Shown here piece after piece: positions 1 to 6,174 of a DNA stretch of 10,105 nucleotides (within the stretch, counting starts at the first letter, position 1; each line of letters begins with the position of its first letter). The notes beneath the pieces were generated by a model. That model did no database searches and was not told where the DNA came from. It saw nothing but the letters and a program-made list of their open reading frames with translations. The stretch is from an uncultured Clostridia bacterium. GTDB taxonomy: Bacteria; Bacillota; Clostridia; Christensenellales; UBA1242. The translations under genes were made by a program, and so were the position numbers. Where the stretch lies: positions 1 through 10,105 of the forward strand of contig CAJOPQ010000053.1 in assembly GCA_905236445.1 (NCBI GenBank). The letters run 5' to 3'.

Positions 1-46
1 AAGACAAGCTTGGCTAAGGGGGTTGGCTTTAAAGCTTGTCTTTTTT
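1..46 (+). terminator. Rho-independent terminator of an upstream gene
   Basis: An 11-bp perfect stem pairs AAGACAAGCTT (1-11) with AAGCTTGTCTT (32-42), and a run of six T follows (41-46). This fits the end of a plus-strand gene lying before the window. The stem is symmetric, so it could also stop the minus-strand kinase transcript if T residues follow on the other side, which lies outside the window. Confidence 0.75.
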
Positions 47-65
47 GTAATACTGCTGTTTTATT

Positions 66-109
66 TGATGTGATAATTTAAGGTGTCACATCAGAGTATG
101 TGCTTTTTT
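66..109 (+). repeat. Inverted repeat with overlapping terminator-like hairpin
   Basis: TGATGTGA (66-73) is complementary to TCACATCA (86-93). The right arm also contains CACAT (87-91), which can pair with ATGTG (98-102) and is followed by C and six T (104-109). The two hairpins exclude each other. This may be a second, weak terminator or the remains of one. No gene is attached to it inside the window. Confidence 0.4.
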
Positions 110-125
110 GATTGATTAAGATTTT

Positions 126-350
126 TTACTTTTCAAGATTGTCGGTAAATTTTTCATCTTTGTCGTATAAATTGCTGTAAATAAAACTTTTGTACCCTGT
201 ATTAGTTTGTTCAACTTCCTCGTTGTAATCTATCAAGCATAAGTTGGCAAACTTTGTCTCATTTATACTAAAGGAGTTTTCCAGATTATGTTTGTCGCGA
301 AACTCAACTGCAACAGTGTAAGTGTTATAAGCGTCTTGATAAAAGTATTG
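126..350 (-). pseudogene. Open 74-codon stretch directly behind the kinase stop, no start codon
   Basis: On the minus strand, the codon right after the kinase TAA (351-353) begins 74 further sense codons in the same frame, ending at TAA 126-128. Codon use looks like the neighbouring genes. The conceptual peptide begins QYFYQDAYNTYTV, contains VEFRDKHNLENSF, and ends KDEKFTDNLEK. There is no ATG or GTG in it. The only TTG codon (in CLIDY) and the CTG codon (in NLEN) lack a ribosome binding site. The most likely readings are the tail of a longer ancestral protein cut by a nonsense mutation, or a C-terminal fragment of a lost gene. Read-through and sequencing error are alternatives. I do not recognise the family. 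Confidence 0.4.
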
Positions 351-896
351 TTACTTATTTGCCCCTTTGATATATTCGATTATATCATTATAGTTTTTCC
401 CATCGAACGAAATGTTAGAGGAAGAATCAAAATATTTTTCATCACGGAATTGCAGAGTAGATGTTGATATATATTCTCTTTTGTGCAATCTTTGTAGCCT
501 TGTGTCAAAGTCTGCTACGCATTCAATTTTTACATCAGCAAAATCTATTATCCCTGCTCTCATGTGGTCTATAATATAATAATCAAATGTGGTAGATTGT
601 ATATATTTTTTTACAAATTCTATACATTCGCTTGCCATATAATTTGTCCAAATAGTGTATTTATCTAAATCAATCTTGATTAAGTGATAAATTGCACCTT
701 TGTCCAACTTGCCATTAATTATTATATCGTTAGTTTCAAATAAATTGATAGCAAAATCTTTAACTCTGTCTAGTTGTAATAAATCTTGATTAAGTGTGTC
801 CAAATCTAAATGAATTGAATTGGGCAAATCTTTATGTAATTTACTAGACAAATAAGTCTTGCCAGAGCCACTTTTGCCAAATATGGAAATAATCAT
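351..896 (-). CDS. Small P-loop kinase, dephospho-CoA kinase/NMP kinase-like
   Basis: The 181-residue protein opens with a Walker A motif, G7-KSGS-G12-K13-T14, directly after a hydrophobic beta strand (IISIF). Acidic residues D31 and D33 follow. A second hydrophobic strand ending in an aspartate (YYIID) comes later, then an arginine-rich lid-like segment (DTRLQRLHKRE). Towards the end, SFDGKNYNDIIEYI resembles the C-terminal 'xIxNxG...L' part of CoaE-type kinases. The fold therefore looks complete. The substrate cannot be named; nucleotide, nucleoside and CoA precursors are all possible. I chose the ATG at 894-896 because GGAGGG (plus 901-906) lies just upstream. An ATG 12 bases earlier would put that site inside the gene. 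It has its own promoter at 924-952 and is divergent from recD2. It is followed in frame by 74 more open codons. Confidence 0.7.
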   Translation of the reverse strand: MIISIFGKSGSGKTYLSSKLHKDLPNSIHLDLDTLNQDLLQLDRVKDFAINLFETNDIIINGKLDKGAIYHLIKIDLDKYTIWTNYMASECIEFVKKYIQSTTFDYYIIDHMRAGIIDFADVKIECVADFDTRLQRLHKREYISTSTLQFRDEKYFDSSSNISFDGKNYNDIIEYIKGANK

Positions 897-923
897 GTAT
901 CCCTCCATTACTTACTTCTTTAG

Positions 924-952
924 ATTATATGATTATTTATATATATTTCCAA
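924..952 (-). promoter_or_regulatory. Promoter of the P-loop kinase gene
   Basis: Read on the minus strand, TTGGAA (947-952) stands 17 bases before a perfect TATAAT (924-929). Transcription would start near 917, leaving a short leader that contains GGAGGG. It lies back-to-back with the recD2 promoter. Confidence 0.6.
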
Positions 953-1031
953 ATATATAACAGTTAAAAAATATTTTGCTATTAATTCGCACAAATGTTT
1001 GAGAAAATTGGGCTAATAATTTGATTATTCG

Positions 1032-1059
1032 TTGACAATTTGTTACACTAGTATAGAAT
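1032..1059 (+). promoter_or_regulatory. Promoter of recD2-comFC
   Basis: A perfect TTGACA (1032-1037) and TAGAAT (1054-1059) are separated by 16 bases. The expected start near 1066 falls next to the AAGGAGG ribosome binding site (1067-1073), so the 5' leader would be very short. Confidence 0.65.
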
Positions 1060-1084
1060 TTTTTTCAAGGAGGCGATGCAGTAT

Positions 1085-3334
1085 ATGAAGTTGAGTGGAA
1101 TTGTGCAAGAGATAATATACAGAAATAGTGATAACAATTATACAGTTTGCCTTCTAGATTGTAATGGTGAAGATGTTACTGCAGTAGGCAAGTTTCCTAA
1201 TATATGTGATGGCGAGTGTGTTGAAGTTGAGGGGGAGTTTGTTAAGCATGCACGTTTTGGAGAACAATTCAGTGTTAAAAATGTTAAGATTACACCTCCT
1301 AATACGGAAGAGGGGATTATAAGATACCTTAGTAGTGGATTAATACATGGTGTTGGTCCAGTTACAGCAAGCAATATTGTTAAAGCGTTTGGCAAAAACA
1401 CATTAGATATAATAGAGTTCACACCAGAAAGATTAGCAGAAGTAAGAGGAGTAAGCACCAACAAAGCAATGGAAATAGCCGAGCAGTTTGGATCGGTCAA
1501 GAGAATGCAAAGAACAGTTATTTTCTTGCAAAACTATGGCATTTCTACTAATCTTGCTATAAAAATTTTTAACAGGTATGGCGATAAATCTGAAGAAATA
1601 TTGAATGACAATCCATATAGATTGGTGGAAGATATAGAAGGTATTGGATTCTTTACTGCAGACAAAATTGCCCAGAGCCTTGGAATAAAACCTGACAGTG
1701 AATTTAGGTATAGGGCTGCTATTCTACATGTGTTGAAGGAAAATTCCGACAAAGGTGGACATACATATATCCATCTAGAGAATTTGGTTGAAGATGTATC
1801 AACATTGCTTAAGCAAAATATAGAGCATGATAACATAGTAGGTGTGCTTGAGAAATTAACCATAGATGGCGTAACTAAATATTTCAAGCAAGATGAACTA
1901 GAATGTGTGGCGTTAAGTAAGTATTATAACATGGAGAAAAGTATAGCATGCACTTTGCAGTTGCTTGACTCTTGTGTAGACAAAACGGTAATTGATATAG
2001 AAGATGAAATCAAAATGTATGAGTTAGTTAACAAAATATCAATGCATGATAATCAGAAAGAAGCAGTTAGAGTCGCAGTGCAAAATGGTGTATCGGTTAT
2101 AACTGGTGGTCCGGGAACGGGCAAAACCACTATTGTTAAGTGTATCCTTCAGATTTATAAGAGTTTTAGAAAAAGGGTATTGTTAATGGCTCCAACAGGA
2201 CGAGCATCAAAGCGTCTTAGTGAAAGTACTGGAATGGAGGCTATGACTATTCATCGTGCACTAGAGTTAGATTATACTAATTCCAATATGTTCTTCTACA
2301 ACAATATGAATAAGTTGCCATATGACGTTGTTATTATAGATGAGGTAAGTATGGTCGACTGTCAATTAATGTATTATTTGACAAGGGCATTAAGGCAAGG
2401 CACGCAATTAATACTTGTTGGAGACAAAGATCAGTTGGCAAGTGTCGGCTGTGGCAATGTACTTGCTGATATCTTGGCAAGTAAGCAATTCGAGGTTGTG
2501 TGTCTAACACAAATATATAGACAGAGTCAAGATAGCTTGATTATTACTAATGCTCATGCAATTAATAACGGGAAAATGCCAGTTATCAACAACAAGAGTA
2601 AAGATTTCTTCTTCAGTGAGAAAACTGAGCAAGAAGATGTACTAAATACTATAGTATCAATGTGTACAAATAGAATTCCAAATTTTCTAAATGTAGACAG
2701 TTCTAAGATACAAGTCTTAGCACCAATGAAAGCGGGTATAATTGGAATAGATAATATCAATAAGAAACTTCAGGAGAAAATAAATCCACCATCTATCAAC
2801 AAGATGGAATTGGAACTTGATAAATGCATATTTAGAGTTAACGATAGGGTTATGCAGACAACTAACAATTATGAGCGAAGTTGGAGAAAAGCAAGTGGAG
2901 AGATTGGCTCTGGTGTATTTAACGGAGATATTGGAGTAATAAGCGAAATAGATATTAACACTAACCAAGTAACTATTGACTTCGAAGACGGCAGAAGAAG
3001 TGTGTATTTGAAATCTGAACTAAGTGAATTAATACTAAGTTATGCAATAACCATACATAAGAGTCAAGGAAGTGAATTTGATGCAGTTGTAATTCCAGTT
3101 CTTAGTGGTCCACCAATGCTACTAACTAAGAATTTGTTATATACTGCAGTAACTAGAGCAAAAAAGATGGTTGTTCTAGTTGGAACTAAGCAATGTATTG
3201 CACGAATGATTCACAACAATCACACACAAGTGCGATTTACGATGCTTAGGCATTTTTTGGATAATATTGATTTGCTTATTAATGGAGACAATGGAGAAAT
3301 AAATAAAATTGCAGATGAAGAAAGTTTTGAGTAA
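1085..3334 (+). CDS. recD2: RecD2-family (RecD/TraA-like) SF1B DNA helicase
   Basis: This is an ATP-dependent 5'-3' DNA helicase of the RecD2 family (YrrC in Bacillus), which acts in DNA repair without RecBC. The 749-residue protein has the family order. An N-terminal OB-like domain (SGIVQEIIYRN) is followed by helix-hairpin-helix repeats (GLIHGVGPVTASNIV; GIGFFTADKIA). Next come Walker A GGPGTGKTT (341-349), Walker B DEVSMVD (419-425), motif III (LVGDKDQLASVG) and motif IV (QIYRQS). The C-terminal motifs ITIHKSQGSEFD and YTAVTRAK are present. Length is close to the usual 740-850. AAGGAGG (1067-1073) lies only 2 bases before an ATG at 1076 but 11 before the one at 1085. The latter also matches the usual family N-terminus, so I prefer it; 1076 remains possible (752 residues). 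The 3' end overlaps comFC, which suggests one operon. Confidence 0.93.
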   Translation: MKLSGIVQEIIYRNSDNNYTVCLLDCNGEDVTAVGKFPNICDGECVEVEGEFVKHARFGEQFSVKNVKITPPNTEEGIIRYLSSGLIHGVGPVTASNIVKAFGKNTLDIIEFTPERLAEVRGVSTNKAMEIAEQFGSVKRMQRTVIFLQNYGISTNLAIKIFNRYGDKSEEILNDNPYRLVEDIEGIGFFTADKIAQSLGIKPDSEFRYRAAILHVLKENSDKGGHTYIHLENLVEDVSTLLKQNIEHDNIVGVLEKLTIDGVTKYFKQDELECVALSKYYNMEKSIACTLQLLDSCVDKTVIDIEDEIKMYELVNKISMHDNQKEAVRVAVQNGVSVITGGPGTGKTTIVKCILQIYKSFRKRVLLMAPTGRASKRLSESTGMEAMTIHRALELDYTNSNMFFYNNMNKLPYDVVIIDEVSMVDCQLMYYLTRALRQGTQLILVGDKDQLASVGCGNVLADILASKQFEVVCLTQIYRQSQDSLIITNAHAINNGKMPVINNKSKDFFFSEKTEQEDVLNTIVSMCTNRIPNFLNVDSSKIQVLAPMKAGIIGIDNINKKLQEKINPPSINKMELELDKCIFRVNDRVMQTTNNYERSWRKASGEIGSGVFNGDIGVISEIDINTNQVTIDFEDGRRSVYLKSELSELILSYAITIHKSQGSEFDAVVIPVLSGPPMLLTKNLLYTAVTRAKKMVVLVGTKQCIARMIHNNHTQVRFTMLRHFLDNIDLLINGDNGEINKIADEESFE

Positions 3335-4067
3335 AATATTAGATAGTGTCAGGATTGATGTATTTCCCAACAATTATACATGTATTATTTGTGATTGTGA
3401 GTTGGATAGCGACAAGCGTTATTGCATTTGTGATAAATGTATTAAGAGTGTGCCATTTATAACTGACAAATTTTGCATTAAATGTGGGGCAAAAGTTATA
3501 GCAGATAGTCTTGTCTGTAGCGATTGTAAGACGACAAAGAGAATTGTGGATAGAAATGTCTCTGCAGTGACTTATTCCGACAATATGAGAAAGCTTATAC
3601 ACGAATTCAAGTATAACGGCAAGAAATATCTTGCACAATACTTAGGCAAGATTATGTACGATAAATTTCTAGGACTTCTCCATGACTTTGAACCAGATAT
3701 TATTATTCCGGTTCCACTTAATATTAACAGAAGCAATGAGCGTGGTTATAATCAAACAATTGAATTGCTTAATTATTTCGAATCTCACAAAGATATTATT
3801 GATAACAATGTGCTTGTTAGGGTTAAAGACACTCCTCATCAGGCGAGCTTGCCAAAAGCAGAAAGAAAAGAGAATGTGAAAGGTGCTTTTGTCGTTGAAG
3901 ATGCAAGCAAAGTTAAAAACAAGAATGTTTTAATTGTTGACGATATTTTCACATCTGGTGCAACAATCGATGAATGTGCAAAAATGTTAAAGAAGGCAGG
4001 TGCAAGTAGGGTATATTCTATAACTCTAGCCAATTCGCATGAAGATGAGCCTCTGAAGAACAACTAA
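3315..4067 (+). CDS. comFC: ComFC-like amidophosphoribosyltransferase-fold protein
   Basis: ComFC/GntX family proteins take part in natural transformation or, where competence is absent, have an undefined nucleic-acid role. The N-terminus carries a double zinc ribbon with paired cysteines C23/C26, C39/C42, C54/C57 and C68/C71. A phosphoribosyltransferase domain follows, with the PRPP-binding motif VLIVDDIFTSGAT (205-217) and the family signatures FKYNGKKYLA, PVPL and ERGYNQ. At 250 residues the length is normal. The gene starts inside the end of recD2 (stop at 3332-3334), so translation is probably coupled. The ATG at 3315 is chosen. A TTG at 3309 is a real alternative because GGAGAA (3293-3298) lies 10 bases before it. 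No strong terminator follows; the next gene has its own promoter. Confidence 0.9.
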   Translation: MKKVLSKILDSVRIDVFPNNYTCIICDCELDSDKRYCICDKCIKSVPFITDKFCIKCGAKVIADSLVCSDCKTTKRIVDRNVSAVTYSDNMRKLIHEFKYNGKKYLAQYLGKIMYDKFLGLLHDFEPDIIIPVPLNINRSNERGYNQTIELLNYFESHKDIIDNNVLVRVKDTPHQASLPKAERKENVKGAFVVEDASKVKNKNVLIVDDIFTSGATIDECAKMLKKAGASRVYSITLANSHEDEPLKNN

Positions 4068-4127
4068 AATCTAATTGTTGTATCAGCTAAATATCTAAAT
4101 ATTTATAGAATTAATCAAGAAAAAGTC

Positions 4128-4156
4128 TTGACAAACTAAATTGCTTGTTGTAAAAT
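4128..4156 (+). promoter_or_regulatory. Strong promoter of rplM-rpsI
   Basis: A perfect TTGACA (4128-4133) and TAAAAT (4151-4156) are separated by 17 bases. The start is expected near 4163, which gives a leader of about 118 nt before rplM. Confidence 0.75.
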
Positions 4157-4162
4157 TATATC

Positions 4163-4270
4163 GCTTTGAAGATTTTCGAAGAATTTTTTGTATGTTAGCC
4201 CCTATAAAAAATTACTTTCGGAAAATTGTTTTGAGAAGATAAATACTAAATTAGTAATTTTTTTAAGGAG
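4163..4270 (+). promoter_or_regulatory. rplM leader with competing folds, candidate L13 autoregulatory leader
   Basis: The leader contains a small hairpin CTTTG (4164-4168)/CGAAG (4177-4181). It also has an 11-bp perfect long-range stem, AAAAAATTACT (4206-4216) with AGTAATTTTTT (4253-4263), ending one base before the AAGGAG ribosome binding site (4265-4270). The right arm shares AGTA with a local weak hairpin TACTA (4244-4248)/TAGTA (4252-4256) followed by seven T (4258-4264). The two folds exclude each other, as in attenuators. L13 leaders upstream of rplM are known in low-GC Gram-positives (Rfam L13_leader), and the position fits. I cannot confirm a match to that model by eye. Confidence 0.5.
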
Positions 4271-4280
4271 AAAATACTTT

Positions 4281-4724
4281 ATGAAGACTATTATGGCAAA
4301 TAAAGAAACTGTGGAAAGAAAATGGTTGCTTATTGATGCTGCTAATATGCCTGTTGGAAGAGTTGCTTCACAAGTAGCTTATATTCTTCGTGGCAAACAC
4401 AAGCCAACTTATACTCCACATGTAGATACAGGCGATTATGTAATTGTTATTAATACAGATAAGATGATTCTTACTGGCGATAAATTGAACAAGAAATATT
4501 ATTACAGACATTCAGGATATCCTGGTGGTCTAAAGCAAGTTCAATACAAGTCATTAATGGAAAACAGAAGCGACTTTGTATTGGAGAAAGCTGTTAAGGG
4601 TATGCTTCCTAAGAATTCTTTAGGACACAGCATGTTTAGTAAATTAAAAGTTTACAAAGGTGCAGAACATCCACATGAGGCACAGAAGCCAGTTGCTTAT
4701 ACTTTGAAGGGAGGAAATAAATAA
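4281..4724 (+). CDS. rplM: 50S ribosomal protein L13
   Basis: L13 is an early-assembling 23S rRNA-binding protein of the large subunit. The 147-residue sequence shows the family landmarks: [18 protein letters not shown] near the N-terminus, [19 protein letters not shown], the lysine-rich [16 protein letters not shown] segment, and [11 protein letters not shown]. The ATG at 4281 is chosen because AAGGAG (4265-4270) lies 10 bases upstream. An open frame reaching back to 4188 has no ribosome binding site and adds residues unlike L13. It is first in a two-gene operon with rpsI, as in most bacteria, driven by the promoter at 4128. Confidence 0.97.
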   Translation: MKTIMANKETVERKWLLIDAANMPVGRVASQVAYILRGKHKPTYTPHVDTGDYVIVINTDKMILTGDKLNKKYYYRHSGYPGGLKQVQYKSLMENRSDFVLEKAVKGMLPKNSLGHSMFSKLKVYKGAEHPHEAQKPVAYTLKGGNK

Positions 4725-4726
4725 TT

Positions 4727-5164
4727 ATGGCAGAAGAAACTAAGAAGAAAACAACTAAAATACCTGCAAATAAGAAAGTTAATTATGCTGCTACAGGTAG
4801 AAGAAAACAATCTATTGCCAGAGTTAGACTTTTTCCTAATGGCAAAGGCACAATTAGAGTTAATGGTGTAGTTCTAGACGATTACTTTGGTCTTGAGACT
4901 CTTAGACAAATCGCTGTTCAACCATTGGCATTAACAGAGACTACTTTGAAATATGATGTAGAAGTAAATGTACACGGTGGTGGACTTACTGGTCAAGCAG
5001 GTGCTATTAGACATGGTATCGCAAGAGCATTAGTTAAAGCTGATGAGAATCTAAAACCAGAGATTAAGAAAGCGGGCTTCCTTACTCGTGACGCTAGAGA
5101 GAAAGAGAGAAAGAAGTACGGCTTGAAGAAAGCGCGTAAAGCTCCACAATTCAGAAAGAGATAA
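4727..5164 (+). CDS. rpsI: 30S ribosomal protein S9
   Basis: S9 lies in the head of the small subunit, with its basic C-terminal tail reaching towards the P-site tRNA. The 145-residue protein has a lysine-rich N-terminal extension, then [21 protein letters not shown], the [20 protein letters not shown] core and the conserved terminus RKAPQFRKR. The ribosome binding site (AAGGGAGG, 4707-4714) lies inside the last codons of rplM, and only 2 bases separate the two genes, so translation is coupled. It is followed at once by a strong terminator. Confidence 0.97.
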   Translation: MAEETKKKTTKIPANKKVNYAATGRRKQSIARVRLFPNGKGTIRVNGVVLDDYFGLETLRQIAVQPLALTETTLKYDVEVNVHGGGLTGQAGAIRHGIARALVKADENLKPEIKKAGFLTRDAREKERKKYGLKKARKAPQFRKR

Positions 5165-5172
5165 TTTATCAG

Positions 5173-5204
5173 AAATTCCGAAATGTTTATTTCGGAATTT
5201 TTTT
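5173..5204 (+). terminator. Rho-independent terminator of rplM-rpsI
   Basis: A perfect 12-bp stem AAATTCCGAAAT (5173-5184)/ATTTCGGAATTT (5189-5200) with loop GTTT is followed by a T-run to 5204. It begins 9 bases after the rpsI stop. Confidence 0.93.
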
Positions 5205-5297
5205 ATCAATAGTTCAGAACTCTTTATTATTTTTTGTCAAGCAAAAATGATATAAAAAATATTTTTCAATTTTATGAATGTTTTTTTTGAAAAACCG

Positions 5298-5326
5298 TTG
5301 ACATTTAAGCAACTAGAGAATATAAT
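5298..5326 (+). promoter_or_regulatory. Perfect consensus sigma-A promoter of the unassigned RNA
   Basis: TTGACA (5298-5303) and TATAAT (5321-5326) are both perfect and 17 bases apart, with very A/T-rich DNA upstream that could act as an UP element. The start is expected at about 5331-5335. It is the best promoter in the window, stronger by match than that of the ribosomal protein operon. Confidence 0.88.
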
Positions 5327-5332
5327 AAAAGT

Positions 5333-5547
5333 GTGACTTATCAATTAGAAGGGGCGAAATTCCCAGCTATATAACAAAAACTATCGTCACGGTTGCAAAA
5401 ATGTTCAGCTTATGCATGGCTGAAGTTTGCATGGTGTAGGTGTTCGAAAACCTATATCACTCACTGGAATGAATATATGCATTTTGGGGAGCAATTGTAT
5501 TCCATGGAATATGATGGGGTCGAGGTGTGCATACCTCGATTTTTTTT
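5333..5547 (+). ncRNA. Structured RNA of unknown class, upstream of spoVT
   Basis: About 215 nt lie between a perfect promoter and a strong terminator, with no credible reading frame. A chain of local helices is visible. GTGAC (5333-5337)/GTCAC (5386-5390) encloses an inner hairpin, TAG..GGG paired with CCC..CTA (5346-5369). TGCAAA (5394-5399)/TTTGCA (5426-5431) encloses TTCAGC (5404-5409)/GCTGAA (5419-5424). GTGTAGG (5434-5440) pairs with CCTATATCAC (5451-5460), with a bulge. TGGAAT (5465-5470)/ATTCCA (5499-5504) closes a large loop containing TTTTGGGGAGC. The terminator stem ends the RNA. The 5' and 3' ends do not pair, which argues against 6S RNA. I see no T-box, SRP, tmRNA or common riboswitch core. 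It could be an abundant small RNA or a leader that controls spoVT by attenuation. Confidence 0.7.
5519..5547 (+). terminator. Terminator of the structured RNA
   Basis: TCGAGGT (5520-5526) pairs with ACCTCGA (5533-5539) around GTGCAT, and eight T follow (5540-5547). It ends 98 bases before the spoVT start, so it could be an end point for an independent RNA or a regulated attenuator. Confidence 0.9.
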
Positions 5548-5645
5548 GTCAAAATATGTCGCATTTAATAATGCTTACATAAAAATTTACATTTTAACAA
5601 AACATAAAAACAAGTTAAAAAGTTTGTTAAAAAGAGGCAAGAGTA

Positions 5646-6167
5646 ATGCACACATATTCCGGAATAATTAGAAAAATAGACGATGTTGGAAGGGTTGTTA
5701 TTCCTAAAGAGATTAGAGATTATCTTAGAATAGCCGAAGGCAGTGCGATGGAGATAGGGATTAATGACAGAGGTGAAGTTGTATTGCACGCTTCCAGCAA
5801 TAATTATTACATAACTCGTATAATAGAACTTATTGGTAGTGATCTTCAAACTTATTTACAAAATAATATAATTTTTATTCTCAACGATGAAATTATAGCA
5901 TCTTTTGGTGTACAAATTGACGGTAAGGCGAGTGCATCTATTATACAAATAATTAAGGATAACAAACCTTATGTTGCAAGTGTTGCAGACAAAACGACGA
6001 TATTGCCAATATCGCAAAATAGTAATGTTATCTCGAATTCTCAGATAATAATACCTTTTCAATCTGAGGGATATACTGGAGCTGTTGTTGCGTGTGGTAT
6101 AGAAAGCAGTGTTAGTTATAAAGAGATTGAATTACTTAAAATGATTGCAAAAATTTGTAGTAGGTAA
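5646..6167 (+). CDS. spoVT: SpoVT-type AbrB-family transcription regulator
   Basis: SpoVT is a DNA-binding regulator of late, forespore-specific sporulation genes in Bacillus and Clostridium. The N-terminal swapped-hairpin AbrB domain is clear: SGIIRKIDDVGRVVIPKEIR (5-24), followed by LRIAEGSAMEI and GEVVLH. The remaining ~120 residues match the size and hydrophobic pattern of the GAF-like sensor domain of SpoVT, which distinguishes it from the ~95-residue AbrB/Abh. The total of 173 residues is close to the usual 178. AGAGG (5633-5637) lies 8 bases before the ATG. The gene after it is a SpoVB-like flippase, matching the Bacillus spoVT-yabM order. I find no convincing promoter between 5548 and 5645, so expression may depend on read-through of the terminator at 5519-5547 or on a sporulation sigma factor. 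Confidence 0.88.
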   Translation: MHTYSGIIRKIDDVGRVVIPKEIRDYLRIAEGSAMEIGINDRGEVVLHASSNNYYITRIIELIGSDLQTYLQNNIIFILNDEIIASFGVQIDGKASASIIQIIKDNKPYVASVADKTTILPISQNSNVISNSQIIIPFQSEGYTGAVVACGIESSVSYKEIELLKMIAKICSR

Positions 6168-6174
6168 CAGTACT

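Noticed and set aside
1138..2968. Several reverse-strand frames inside recD2
   Set aside because: They are shadows of a well-supported helicase gene, lack ribosome binding sites and have no recognisable domains.
4188..4280. N-terminal extension of rplM
   Set aside because: The extra 31 codons lie in the leader, have no ribosome binding site and do not resemble L13. AAGGAG at 4265 supports the ATG at 4281.
5333..5547. 6S RNA, tmRNA, SRP RNA or a tRNA
   Set aside because: The 5' and 3' ends do not form the long closing helix of 6S. There is no tRNA-like end or tag frame and no SRP GGAA-loop core. The GTTCGAAA at 5442-5449 resembles a T-loop but its flanks do not pair in the 5+7 tRNA geometry.
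5548..5645. Sigma-G-type promoter for spoVT (GCATT at 5561, CATAAAA at 5578)
   Set aside because: The halves resemble the consensus but the spacing of 12 is too short, and similar A/T-rich strings occur by chance in this stretch.
5393..5671. Open frame of 92 codons across the structured RNA
   Set aside because: It has no ribosome binding site, runs through the terminator stem and T-run and into the spoVT start. The peptide is unlike any protein, and the stretch is better explained as RNA.
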